From assembly GCA_016946835.1 (NCBI GenBank), contig JACVTC010000008.1, positions 1,570,001-1,634,000 on the forward strand: 64,000 bases of DNA. The letters run 5' to 3'. Below the pieces are notes generated by a model. That model did not search any database, had not been told where the DNA came from, and worked only from the letters and a program-made list of their open reading frames with translations. The translations under genes and the position numbers were made by a program. Of the stretch, positions 24,201 to 36,497 are shown piece by piece; position 1 is the stretch's first letter; each line of letters opens with the position of its first letter. Source of the stretch: Neocallimastix lanati (nom. inval.). Its lineage: Eukaryota; Neocallimastigomycota; Neocallimastigomycetes; Neocallimastigales; Neocallimastigaceae.

Positions 24201-25181
24201 AAATACAAATATAACAATTTAAAATTTTATAAAACAATTTAATCTTTTTTTTATATATATATTCAATAGAAGTTTAATTTATTATTTACGTTTTATTATA
24301 AACATTTCTTTATTAAAAATTTTATTTATAATAAATATTTTTTTTTTATGTATAAAACACGTTTCTTTATTGAAAAAAATTTTTTATAATAAATACTTTT
24401 TTTTATGTATAAACGTTTCTTTATTGAAAATATATATATATATATATATATAATTTTTTTTTTTTTTTAATTTGAATTTTTAGATTTATTTGTATTTATT
24501 TTTAGTTTATTTTAAATATAAATATAAAAATAAATATTTTTTTTTAAAAAATTTAAGAATATTTTTATTTTAATAATTTATTTATTTATTTATTTTTATT
24601 TTTATTTATTTTTATTTATTTACTTATTTATATATTTTTATATATTTTCATATTTATATTTATTGTATTACCCATTTTTCTATATTATAAGAAAAATAAA
24701 TAAATTATAGAAAGTTTCAAACTTTCTAAAAAAAAAAAATCATTTATTTGATTATTTTTTTAAATTTTTTTAAAAATATTAATTAACATATATTTAATCT
24801 ATAGTTTATTATTTAATGTTTCATTAAATAATAATAAATATAAATTTAATTAATATAAATAAATTTTAAAAAAATTAAATGATTTAGTAATTCAATTTTA
24901 AAGTATTTTCTTTTGTTTTAGTTCAATTATTTCTTTTCTTAAAGGAAAAAAAAAAAAGATATATTGAATATTTACAAAAGCATATCATACTTCATATATA
25001 ATTATGCATAATGTACATAATGTTGAATTTAATTGTTTTTTAAATATTTGTATTAAATTCTATTTTTTTTTTTTTTTTTTATTTAAATTTACTTTTTTTC
25101 GTTTTTTTTTTTTTTATTTTCGGTTTATGTTTAACGATTTTTTTTTTATCTTATGCCTATTTATTATTATTTTCCATTAAC
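24201..25181. other. A/T-rich DNA and 3' flank of gene F
   Basis: Contains three tandem, diverged copies of a roughly 60-bp unit around CGTTTCTTTATTGAAAA (24290-24430), TTTATT runs near 24570-24640, and the gene F hairpin. Confidence 0.6.
24710..24726 (-). promoter_or_regulatory. Conserved 3' hairpin, gene F (compensated form)
   Basis: GAAAGTTTCAAACTTTC, 456 bp past the gene F stop. The outer stem GAAAG/CTTTC is kept and the centre is changed so that the stem extends to 8 bp, which favours a structural role. Confidence 0.45.
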
Positions 25182-26198
25182 TTAATTCCAAATCTTAGCA
25201 CAAATGGCATCAATAGCATTACATTTTGCTGGAAGAGATTCATTCCATGGTTGAGACCAACATTCTGAAAGAGTAGCGTAACAAGCGTTTGATTTTTGAG
25301 TTTTACAATCCCAATCTTGAGCTCCACAACTATAATAATCTGAAGTATTAGTATTAGTTTGAGTACTAGATCTTGTAGTGGTAGTTATAGCCTTAGTAGT
25401 TCTGGTGACTGGAACTGTTTTAGTTGTTTTTGGAATAGTCTTAGTAGACGACTTTGGAATAGTCTTAGTTGATGACTTTGGAATAGTCTTAGTAGATGAC
25501 TTTGGAATAGTCTTAGTTGATGACTTTGGAATAGTCTTAGTAGATGACTTTGGAATAGTCTTAGTAGATGACTTTGGAATAGTCTTAGTAGATGACTTTG
25601 GAATAGTCTTAGTAGATGACTTTGGAATAGTCTTAGTAGATGACTTTGGAATAGTCTTAGTAGATGACTTTGGAATAGTCTTAGTTGAGCTAACAACTGG
25701 AACAGTTTTTGTTTTGGTTGTTTTTGGAACAGTCTTAGTTGTAGAGGATGACTTTTGAATAGTCTTGGTTGAGCTAATGACTGGAACAGTTTTAGTTTTA
25801 GTTGGAATAGTCTTAGTTGTAGAGGATGACTTTTGAATAGTCTTAGTTGTAGAGGATGACTTTTGAATAGTCTTGGTTGAGCTAATGACTGGAACAGTTT
25901 TAGTTTTAGTTGGAATAGTCTTAGTCTTAGAAGTACTAAGGGATGGAACAGTCTTAGTTGAGGATGATTTTGGAATACTCTTAGTAGAACTAAGTTTTGG
26001 AACGGTTTTAGTTCTAGAAAATGGAAGTGTTTTAGCTTTATTTTATTAAATTTATAAATTAAATAAAAAAAAATTAATATTGTTAATTTTTTATCATTAA
26101 ATTTAAGATATAAATTAATATATAATCAATTTCTTACTAGATGCTGCTAAAGCGAAAGCAACATACAAAGCAAATAATAATACATTAATGAATTTCAT
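25182..26198 (-). CDS. Secreted repeat protein with six-Cys C-terminal domain (array gene F, divergent)
   Basis: Exons 26138-26198 and 25182-26035, 304 residues. Signal peptide MKFINVLLFALYVAFALAA; the intron is in the same place and phase as in the other array genes, with a GTAAGA donor. About 11 clean KSSTKTIP units lie next to the C-terminal domain. The signal-peptide side holds a diverged repeat in which VPVISSTKTIQKSSST-type and PKLSSTKS-type segments alternate. The six cysteines and the KIWN end are kept, with changes such as ACYATL for ECYATL and AKCNAID for EKCNAIN. It is the most diverged member, lies outside the 2.6-kb periodic part, and could represent the ancestral or outgroup form. 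Confidence 0.82.
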
Positions 26199-28752
26199 TT
26201 TCGTTTTTATTGTTTATTTATATCAAATAAATTTTAATTTTGATTTGTTTGTTTTTTTGTTTTATGTTTTTTTTATTTTTTATTTTTTTTTAATTTTTCT
26301 ATTCTTTATTGTTAATTATTCTATTTTATTTATATTTTTTTTTTAAATTTTTATTTTTCTATCCTTTATTTTTTATTTTTTATTTTTTTTTTTTTTTTTT
26401 TATTTATTAATTAAATTAAATAATTTTTTATTTAATTTGGATTTTCAAATTGGTTGGAAATTTATCAAATATTTATATATTTTTTTTTTTTTTTTTGTAA
26501 TATAAAATATTTCTCTACCCTTAACTATACATAATAGAAATATTACAGTAAAGTTTTGGAAATATTAATAAATTTCATATTAAAATTAATATTAAAAAAA
26601 CTATGAATAATTCTTTTTATAAAAATTTCTCATATTTTTTATATAGCAATCATTATTGATCTACATCATTAAATATACATGTATTTTATTAAATGACTCA
26701 TAATAATATTAATAATAATCATTAAAAAAAGTTTATTTATTATCAAATTTCATTATATAATATAAATATTGGAAAATTAAGTTTTTAATAATTTGTAAAT
26801 TTCTTTAATTGTAAATAAAAATAATAAATAAAAATTAGTTGTGCAAAAATAATTATAATATTGCTACCAAATTTAAATTTATTAAAAAATTTCAAAAAAT
26901 ATATACAAAAATAAATATCATGGATTTTTTAATAGATACGGATAACAAGTTATATGGAATAAATAGATATAATTTTTTTTTTTAATTTTTTTCTTTTTTT
27001 TAAAAACAAAGGTCATAAAATAGACAATAATTATAAAATAAAAATTTTTTAAATATAATTTTAATTTTATTTTATTTATCTATTCAATATTTATTATAAA
27101 AATTAGTTTTGATGATTAATTATTATAAATTACAGTTATTTTATAATTACACAATGGATTATTAAAAAAAAAAGGATATTTATTAGAAAAACTTTTTTAT
27201 ATTGTTCAAACTTTAATTTAATAAATATGTATAGATCATTAATTATTTAAATATTATTAAATTTAATATTTCATAAATTTATCATATTAATTTAGTACTT
27301 TATTCAACATTAATTAATTTCAAAAAATATTAATATTTAAGGTTTAAAATATTCATATAAATTTCTAAAAAAGTATATAAAATAAAAAAATTTTTTTTTT
27401 TTTTTTATTTATATTTTAAAAATAAAAATATTTAATTTTTTTTTTATTGTAAATGTAAATTTACTTAAATTTAGTTCTATAATTTATTATTTTTTTCTAA
27501 AAAAAAAAAAAAAGAATTAGTTCATTGACTATATTATAGTTATTTTAAATGTTATTATTAACTTTCACTATAATAATTTTAAAAAAAAATTGTTTTTCTA
27601 TTTTGAAGTATATATAAAAACTAATTAAAATTATAAAAATTAAAAATTTTAATTTCATATTATATTATGATTTATCTTTTATTATATTATTCCATTAAAA
27701 ATGTTTTTGAATTATTTTAAAATTTTATATATAAATAAAATTTTATTTCATATCATTTTAATATATTTTGATGCTACTTTATTTTTCTTTCAGTGTCATA
27801 AAAAAAATTTCCTGAGTTGGTCTTGAAAAAATAATATGAAATAAAATTAACTTTAAATAATAAATTCAAAAAAAAAAAAAATAAAAAAAATAATTATAAT
27901 AATAATAATATAGTAAAAATAAAATATAAAAATATAAATTTAAAATAATAATAATTTAATACTATATAAAATAAAAATTCAAAAAAAATAAATATATATA
28001 TAAATAAATTTATAAATATATATATTATATATTAAATATTAAATGTTAATTTATTAATTAAAATTTGATAACTGATAAATAAGAAAAGAATTTTTAATAT
28101 TTTGAAAAATGTTTACCAAACTTAAAATTTTAAAAAAGAAAATAATAATAATAATTTATATTTTTATAAATATATTAAAATTAGGAGATTAAATTACCAT
28201 AAATTAAAAGCATCATTTATATACAAAAATTTTTTTTTTATTTTGATTTATATATATATATATTGTAATAATTTTTTTAATTGAATCTTTTTATTATTGC
28301 CAATTTTAAATATATTATAAATAAATTATTTTAAAATAATTAATTTTTTTTATATGATAAATTTTTTTTATGATATATTTTTTTATATTCTTTTTTTAGT
28401 ATATTATAATGAATCATTTTAATATTATTTATTCCTTTTTTTTTTCATTATTAAATTATAACTTTTTTTATATTTTTTAATTCCTTTTTATTATTATTAT
28501 TATATTGTCTCTTTACTTTTATTTCATGTCACTTTTTTTATTTTTATTCCTTATTTTTATTTTATATTATTATAATAATATATAATAGGTCTTGATTTTT
28601 TTTTTAATAACATGATTATAAAATGTTTAAAATATATATATATATATATATATTTTATTTTTGTTATTGTTTTTGTTTTTGTTAATATTACATATATAAT
28701 TTTTTCATAGTTTATATCTACTCTATTATGAAAAATAATATACAATAATCTA

Positions 28753-28791
<39 letters not shown>

Positions 28792-29478
28792 TATAATAAA
28801 TATTATAAAACTAAATAAGGAAATATCATAAAAAAAAAAAAAAAAAAAAAAAACGACATAACAATTATAATAAAAACAAAAACAAAAAAAAAAATTACCG
28901 CAAAATTTAACCTATTTAGAAATACTGGATGACATTATTATATATCAATTTTAGGATATTGAATAATAACAGTTAAAAAATTTAATCTAAAAATTTCTTT
29001 TTAAAAGTTAAAAAAAAAAATTATAAATTTTGATTTAATACATATATATTTAATTTATATTTTATAAAATTTATATTTTAATTCATAAATATTTAATTTA
29101 TATTTTATAAATTTATATTTTAATACATAAATATTTAATTTATATTTTAATTTTTAACTCCTTACTGTTATAAGCAACAATTTATATATATACAAGAAAG
29201 ATTACTCACATTTAATAAAGTATATGATTCATCATGGAGTTATCATTGATGAATGGGATGACTTAGATATTGAGGCCATTTCGTCCTCTCTGTTCATTAT
29301 GAAATAGCTTTTTCAATATTAATTTAGTTTCACGATAAATATTTAGATAATATTTTATTAAAATGAATTATAAAGCAATACAACTATACAATTTATTAAT
29401 ATTTATAATGTAAATCGATAAACTACTTACAAATTCATAACAATAATGTATATATATATTTAATATATATTAAATTTT

Positions 29479-29509
<31 letters not shown>

Positions 29510-29956
29510 TATGTATACTGTTATACACTTATCATGTTATAAATGAATAATATTAAATAGTATTTCATCTAAATACATTTGAAAATTTAATAGAAAATGT
29601 ACAATTAACAAATATATATATATTTTTTAGAAAATTAAATTTATATATTAATATATATATTTAGCATATATTATAGAGTATGTTGTATACATATATATAT
29701 ATAATAATAATTAACATAAAAAAAATTTGTCTTAAAAGATATCAATTATTAATTATAATGCTTCATATTCAATAATAATTTAATAGTTAAAATACAATAT
29801 AAAAAATTACTTAAAAACTAATATGAAGAATAAGTATTTTGTTTATTAAATAGCTTTGTTTTGGCTTTTTTTTTTATTATTATTATTATTAAAATTTATG
29901 AAATAAATATTTATTAATTAATCTTACCTTTTTTTTTTATATAATTATTTTTTTTA
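26199..29956. other. Long gene-free A/T-rich region
   Basis: Poly(A/T) tracts (notably about 28756-28787 and 28831-28852) and TA runs. A small island of ordinary composition at about 29220-29310 shows no frame that I can identify. No gene seen. Confidence 0.6.
26436..26481 (-). promoter_or_regulatory. Conserved upstream motif, gene F (diverged)
   Basis: TTTGGATTTTCAAATTGGTT form of the block, about 238-283 bp upstream of the start codon, further out than in genes B-E. Confidence 0.4.
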
Positions 29957-30335
29957 TAGACCGGAATTAACCGAGAGGGGAGGACAATAGACCCCCTATA
30001 TATCAGACTTTCATTGAATTCTTTACTACACCGTTTTGGCGTCAACTTGGACCTCTCTCTAAGCAAGGCTAATATAAAAGACATTCCCTATACGTTGCCT
30101 TATACGGCAAGCTTCTTTTCAGTGATCGCTTGAATCATTATGGAGTAAGGAACAACTACACTAATCTTCTCATATATCAAGTGTTCCTGGCACTCTTGCA
30201 ATTATATAGCCAAGCAATAGGAATACCTATCATGGCAAAGGAATAAAACATCTTGGGAGAATAATAAACGCCTCATATAAATTCAAGAGGTAGTCGTGGT
30301 GTCGATCCAGAAGCTTGTAGTTCACACCACATCAT
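29957..30335. other. Unidentified island of balanced composition (possible SINE)
   Basis: About 380 bp with much higher G+C than its surroundings and sharp edges. No long open frame. On the minus strand near the right edge, GGATCGACACC fits the pol III B-box consensus, and a perfect 7-bp inverted repeat GTGGTGT/ACACCAC (30296-30302 with 30324-30330) encloses it. No convincing A box and no target duplication was found, so its identity is open. Confidence 0.4.
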
Positions 30336-30890
30336 TTTAATATTATTTATACATTTTAAGTAAATAAATTATAAATAATAAATAAATAATTGAATTATTT
30401 AATATTAATAGTATATATTAAAATAAATATATAAATAATAATTAATATTACAAATAAATAAATAAATAATATTTTATTTTTTAAACATTAAAATATAAAA
30501 TAATTTCATGAACACTTTTTTTAAATAATGAATAGTAGATAATAAATAATTAATTATATTATAAAAAAAAATGAACAATTAATATAATATAAATTCATTC
30601 AAAATAAATAAATATGTAATAAATAATTAAATAATTTAATATTAATAACAAATAAATTTAATAAATCATTATCAAAAGATAATTTTAGAGGAGCTAAAAA
30701 TAATACTTAGTCATAATCTTCATTAGGGGAATAGATTATTGATAGTTATGTTTTCTAGATTAGTATTATTAAATACTTATGTTTTTTTTTTTTTTTTCAT
30801 TTTCAATTCTATCTAGAATGTTTGAAACATAACTATACTTTTTCCTAAGTTATATAGGTTTTATACTACTTCTTTTTCTATAATAAAAAT
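30336..30890. other. A/T-rich DNA with a 12-bp inverted repeat
   Basis: ATAGTTATGTTT at 30742-30753 pairs with AAACATAACTAT at 30825-30836, and similarity continues inward (TCTAGA on both sides). It may be a small foldback element or an old element end. Nothing coding. Confidence 0.45.
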
Positions 30891-31039
30891 TAAGGAACAA
30901 ACTACATATAAAGTATTATTTAAAAAAATAAAGAATAAAACTAATAAATTTTGTAAAAATATTGTAATTATGTCAATTAATTTCCATTATGATTTTGAAA
31001 AAGGTATATCTAATGCCTCAAAAAAAATTTCTTCTTAAT

Positions 31040-31076
<37 letters not shown>

Positions 31077-31382
31077 ATTAAAAAAATAAATTATGTTATA
31101 ATGAAGTGGATGATAGTAATAACGTATTAATTCATTATGAAGTCATTACAGGCTTACTATTTATAAACTCTAATTATATATTCTGATATTTATATTAAAA
31201 TTAAAAGTACGTGCCAAAAAAAATAATTTTGATAATCTTCTGGAATTTTTAAAATATTTTAAAAATAACTAAAAGCAATTTACTTAAATATGATACAAAT
31301 AATTGGAATTATTACAGTAATATGGAATATATAACAAATAAAGCATCAAAATTTTTTAATAATTACTTAAATAGTCTTTTTC

Positions 31383-31426
<44 letters not shown>

Positions 31427-31575
31427 TAATTAGAAGAGCTGATAAAAACGATATTTTAATTAAAAATCACAGAAATATGGAAAAAGAATTAATTGGTAAT
31501 GGTTGTAATAGAAATAATAATCTCATCTAATTATGATATAAATTGTTTAATTGATTTTTAATAATATAAATGACT
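30891..31575 (+). mobile_element. Decayed MULE (Mutator-like) transposase fragment
   Basis: Parallels the C-terminal half of the better-preserved MULE at 38.1-39.6 kb: an INFHYDFEKGISNASKK segment (about 30970-31030), a region like YHEVK/FINSNYIF, an NWNYYSNMEYITNKAS segment (about 31300-31350), then RNMEKELIGNGCNRNN. It is interrupted by A-runs near 31044 and 31384 and many frame changes. The N-terminal FLYWCH-like part is absent. Confidence 0.7.
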
Positions 31576-33309
31576 AATTTTTTATAAATTTGAATTTTTC
31601 TAACCTTTTTTAAATAATGATTATATAATTAAACTATTAAACTAATCTTAATAGAATCTTAATAGAACTTATTATTTTTTATTGACTAAATCTTAATTAA
31701 AATAATTCCATTTAGCAATCGTTTAAATTTTATTAATACATATATATAATATTATAAACATTAATTAATATAAACATTAATATTGATATTAATAAAAAAT
31801 TCTATCTTGAATTTCATTAAATAAAAAATAAAATTTTAATAATTAGTATTATTACATTTTAGTAATAAAATAGAACGAAAAATTAATATTTTATTTAAAT
31901 AAAAATGTATTAATGTTTCGTTTTCTATTAAGATTAAATATAAGAGTCATATATTAGAAAAAAAAAAAAAAAAAAAAAAACTTTCAAACATAAATTGTAT
32001 TTATTATATTTATTTATTTATTTAATATATAATACAATTATTTATTTAATATATAATCTGGGTTTTCAAAAATATAAATGATTTTTTACAATAATATTTT
32101 ATTAATATTTCTATATATAAATGACAGTTAATAAGTTTATAATAATTTAAAAACTTTCATTGATTCCTATATTTAAATGATATAAAATTACTAAGCAAAT
32201 AATTAAATAATTTTCTTTTTTTTTTTTAATTTTTATTTCTTTTATACTTTAAATTATTATTAATTATTTAATTTTTTTTTTTTTTTTTAAATATACCAAA
32301 GATATAAAGCGTTATGAAAATACATTATTTAATGTTTAAGATAATTAAAACCTTATTGATTATTACCTCATTTATATTTAAAATTACTCCTTATAACATT
32401 TTTTCATTTATATAATGTAAATAAACAAAATTAAGTCTATTAATTGTTTATAAATTAATTTATAAATTTATAAATAAAATTTAGCATATATTTTACTTAT
32501 TTAGTTAATATTAATTATAAAAATAATGAATTTTTAAAATTTTTTACTAAATTAATAATTATCATCTTAAATATTTATATATTATTTATTATTTTTAAAA
32601 TAGTTTTTCCTTTTTTTTTTTTTTTTTTTTTTTTTTTGTAATACTATTATAAAAAATATATAAATTTTAATTAAATTATTACTTTAGCATTTACTTTTTA
32701 CTAAAATATTTTAAATTATATAATATCGAAAATTTTATTATATATATATTTTGCTTAAAAAAATAGATTTAGCACATATATATAATTTAAATATATAGTC
32801 TTTTTTCTTTTTTATTAATATTAGTTGAGAATAGAAAAATGAAATAATAAGTATTATTATATATATACATTTGATTTGTTTATTTTTTTTTTTTTTTTTT
32901 TTTTTGAAATTTTTAAAATTATTATCTTACATATAAATATATTTAAAAGTAATTTACAAATAATCTATATACATTTCTATGAAGTTTATTATTGTTGCTG
33001 AAAGTTTCATTAAAAAGAAAAAATAATAATAATAATATATAAAACAACAAATATAACAATTTAAATATTTTTTAAAAGTGATGACAATAATTGAATTCCA
33101 TTTTAAAATTATAAACATAGAAAAAATTAAATAATAAATAATTAAAAATTTTACATTTTTAATAATTATTTCTATTATCATTATGTTTATCATTTATCAT
33201 TCACCATTTTTATTATTATTTTTCAATATTTAAATAATAATATTATTGTTGTTGTTGTTGTTGTTACTGTAATTTTTATTAATTATGAATTATCCCTTTT
33301 TTTATAAAA
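31576..33309. other. Intergenic A/T-rich DNA
   Basis: Homopolymers and TA-rich DNA with a GTT trinucleotide run near 33247-33265. Open frames in it are low-complexity shadows. Confidence 0.6.
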
Positions 33310-34041
33310 TTATCTAAAATCACAATCTTTAGTATGATCATTAATCACGCCTATTCCTTGTAAATAAGAATATATTGAAATTGGACCAACAAATTGAAAA
33401 CCTCTTTTCTTTAAATCTTTACTTATTTCTTCTGATAATTCTGATTTTGCTGGTATCTCACTTGTACTTGAAAGTTTATGATCAATTATTTTTCTATCAG
33501 TAAATTTCCAAATATATTTATCAAAAGTTCCAAATTCCTTTTGAACTTTTAAAAAAGCCTTAGCATTATTTATAATTGAATTAATTTTTCGTCTATTACG
33601 AATTATTCCTGGATTATTCATTAATTTTTCTATTTTTTTAGAATTAAAGGTAGCAACTTTTACTGGATTTAATTTATCGAATGAATTTCTATAATTTTGT
33701 TCCTTTTCTAATATTGTTATCCAACTCAGTCCTGCTTGCATTGTTTCCAATACCAACATAGCATAAAGTTCATTGTCTTCATGAATTGGTTTACACCATC
33801 TTTTATCGTGATATTCAATCATCAATTCTGAAAATTTTCTTTTAGTATCTCTATTATCATAGGAAAAACCACACCTATTTTTACCATCAGTTATCCAATA
33901 TTCATCTATTTCTTTCTCATTTTCTTCAGAATTTTTATTATTCGAATTCTTTACTTTATCATTTTTTTTAACTTTTTTTATGTCTTTATCTTCTTTCTCT
34001 TCTTCTTCTTCTTTTTTCAAATTCTTTCTTTTTCTTCTCAT
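33310..34041 (-). CDS. tag: DNA-3-methyladenine glycosylase I
   Basis: A single exon of 243 residues. Removes 3-methyladenine from alkylated DNA as the first step of base excision repair. Residues 55-243 match the Tag family along their length: RCGF, YHDKRW, LVLETMQAGLSW, PGIIRNRRKI, GFQFVGP and GVINDH in order. The four zinc-ligand positions of bacterial Tag are visible as C57, H78, H236 and C240 (the last two four apart, as in E. coli), and E99 corresponds to the conserved Glu in LETMQAGLSW. The first 50 residues are a Lys/Glu-rich tail with several KKxK clusters, which could act as a nuclear signal; bacterial Tag lacks it. The family is mainly bacterial and there is no intron, so acquisition by transfer is plausible. 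Confidence 0.92.
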   Translation of the reverse strand: MRRKRKNLKKEEEEEKEDKDIKKVKKNDKVKNSNNKNSEENEKEIDEYWITDGKNRCGFSYDNRDTKRKFSELMIEYHDKRWCKPIHEDNELYAMLVLETMQAGLSWITILEKEQNYRNSFDKLNPVKVATFNSKKIEKLMNNPGIIRNRRKINSIINNAKAFLKVQKEFGTFDKYIWKFTDRKIIDHKLSSTSEIPAKSELSEEISKDLKKRGFQFVGPISIYSYLQGIGVINDHTKDCDFR

Positions 34042-35439
34042 TTTTTTTTTTTTTTTATTATTTATTAAATACTAAATGTAGTTATTAATTTTCCAATATT
34101 TTACTATCTTTTTTTTTTTTTTTTTTTTTTTCCTATTAATATTTGTATACATTATTACATATAATGTATTTAATTCTTTTATTTAATATAATACGATATT
34201 ATATGAAATATATGAAATAACAACATAATAATTAAATTTTTTAAATTTAAAAATTTTATTAATTTTTCAGTTTCATTCAAGGATATAATATTTAATTGTA
34301 CTCAGTGGAAAAAATATATAAAATAAACTTTCTATTTATGATGTAACATCCATTCATTATAGCATTATTATATTTATACTGATATGGAAGGAATATCATA
34401 ACATTAATAATTATAAAATATATCATCAATGCAGTTATAAATTAAATGATTACTATTATTATTACTATTATTATTATGACCATTACTTCATTATTATTAT
34501 TATAACTATTATTATTATAATAAATAATAATAATTATAATTTTGATTAGCATTAGACATTAATATTTAATTTTTTTTTTTTTTATATATATATCATTTAA
34601 ATTATTTATGTATTATTTATGACATGATATAAATCATTTAATTTATTTGTTAATAACACAACCACAATTTTATTTTTATGTAAATTTATGTATTATATAT
34701 TCTATTATATTTTTTATGTAAGATAATTAATTATATTTCGTAGATGTATTTTTATTATTATTATTAAAATATAATTATTCATTATTTTTAATTTATTTTT
34801 TGTTTTGTTTTTTTTTTTTTTTATGCTTTATATTAATTAAAAATATTAAATTTGTAAATTATCATTCAAATGATAATATATATATATATATATTTAATTC
34901 CTTTCTCCTTTTAAAGTATTATTATGATGAAATAATACTTTAAAATATATTCTTTGGTTTTTATTGAAAATAAATAAAATATACTATAAAATCACCAAAT
35001 AACTGTCTTTTAAAAATAATAATAATATCTCCCAATAAGATGTAGTAGAACAAACCATATCAATATTATTCTAATAACAATATAACAATATATATATATA
35101 TTGATAAAGGATAGAAAATTATTAATATTGCCCATCTTTATCTATTATACTAAGTAAAACTGAATAAAAGATAATTATTAAACAAATTAATTAAATATAA
35201 TATATTTGATTTATGTCAGACTTTATTATTATATTAATCTTTAAAGATAATTAATAAGAGTATTCTAAAACTTTTAATAAATCTTATTAAATTTATAATT
35301 TATTTCTAGCTTTGAAGGCTAGAAATTAAAATTAGTAATAATTCTCTAAATTAAGTAATTTCCTCTAAACAGTTACTTTTTTTCTAAAGTATTTAACATT
35401 TCAAGCAATTACATTAAAAATTTTTATTATTAAAACAAA
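34042..35439. other. Intergenic A/T-rich DNA
   Basis: TA runs and ATT runs. A short near-palindrome TTTCTAGCTTTGAAGGCTAG lies near 35305. No gene seen. Confidence 0.55.
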
Positions 35440-35514
35440 GCATTAAGATTTTTACAGATTAAAAGTAAGAAACCTTGGAAATATATTGAAGAATTTTTAA
35501 GACGTCATAAAAAA

Positions 35515-35574
<60 letters not shown>

Positions 35575-36200
35575 ATAATAAATATATTAACAGGGAAAAA
35601 TTAAAACTATATATTTAAAAGGGCAACAAGAGAAACAAATAGATTTCTTAGAAATAAAGTATTGTAGTTCAGACGATATTAATAAAATATAAATATGTAA
35701 AAACAAATTAGAAACCATAGAATTTTTATTACAGAAAAAAAAAATTAAAGAAAAAGATGAAGAAATATCCTATATTTCATAAGGAAAAAAAAAAAAAAAA
35801 TAAAGATAAAAATAAGGATGAGCATAGCAATCTCGAAGGCTATAATCAATGACATTTATGAGATATATAATAATAAAAGAAAATACAATAAAAAAAAAAG
35901 TTTTTGTTACTCGTGTAATACTGAGGAACATTTATTCTGCAATTGTTCGTTTAATCCAAAAAAAAAAAACAATCCTCACAACAATATAAGACACACAGCT
36001 AAACAATTTAGAAAAATTAAAAAAATCTCAATGGATGAAATTAATAGCATTGAACTATATTATGGTAGTGACTCAGATAATAAAAGTAATATAGTTGAAA
36101 TAAAAGATATAAACTTCGTTGAAACTGAAAATAATATTCAGGAAATAAATTTATGTGAAATAGATACTACTTTAGACAGTAATAGTTATAACAATTAGCA
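35440..36200 (+). mobile_element. Fossil gag-like fragment, probable LTR-retroelement kin
   Basis: Plus-strand pieces read like a gag: a FLQIKSKKPWKYIEEFLRRH stretch at about 35440-35510, then a 126-residue frame (35818-36198) with a CCHC zinc knuckle of spacing C-x2-C-x4-H-x4-C (CYSCNTEEHLFCNC) between basic stretches, followed by an acidic tail. No LTRs and no polymerase part are visible. It is broken, with several breaks and long A-runs, and looks old. A CCHC knuckle can also come from a LINE ORF1 or a host gene, so the family call is tentative. Confidence 0.45.
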
Positions 36201-36497
36201 CTTGGAATTTAAAACAATAAACAATAACAAACAAAAAAATTATGATGAAAGCTATTATAATAATAATACTAAAAAAAAAAAAATAATAAATAATAAAAAA
36301 TAAAAAAATAACACACCAAATAAAACTACTATTAATATAAATTTAAATTAAAAATACTAATATTTATTAATAGAAAATATAAATTAATAATTCAATTTTA
36401 ATTTTTTGATCATTTGGTCATTTGAATGGAACGGGTTAGAACATATAATAAAGTGTCAATGTGGATAAATTTTTTTGAATATTTTTACCAATCTAAT

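Noticed and set aside
3773-25690. CRISPR array
   Set aside because: Repeats are contiguous without unique spacers, and the window is eukaryotic.
9910-26198. Array proteins as cellulosome dockerin or scaffoldin proteins
   Set aside because: The C-terminal cysteine spacing and sequence do not match the fungal dockerin, and there is no cohesin-like or catalytic module.
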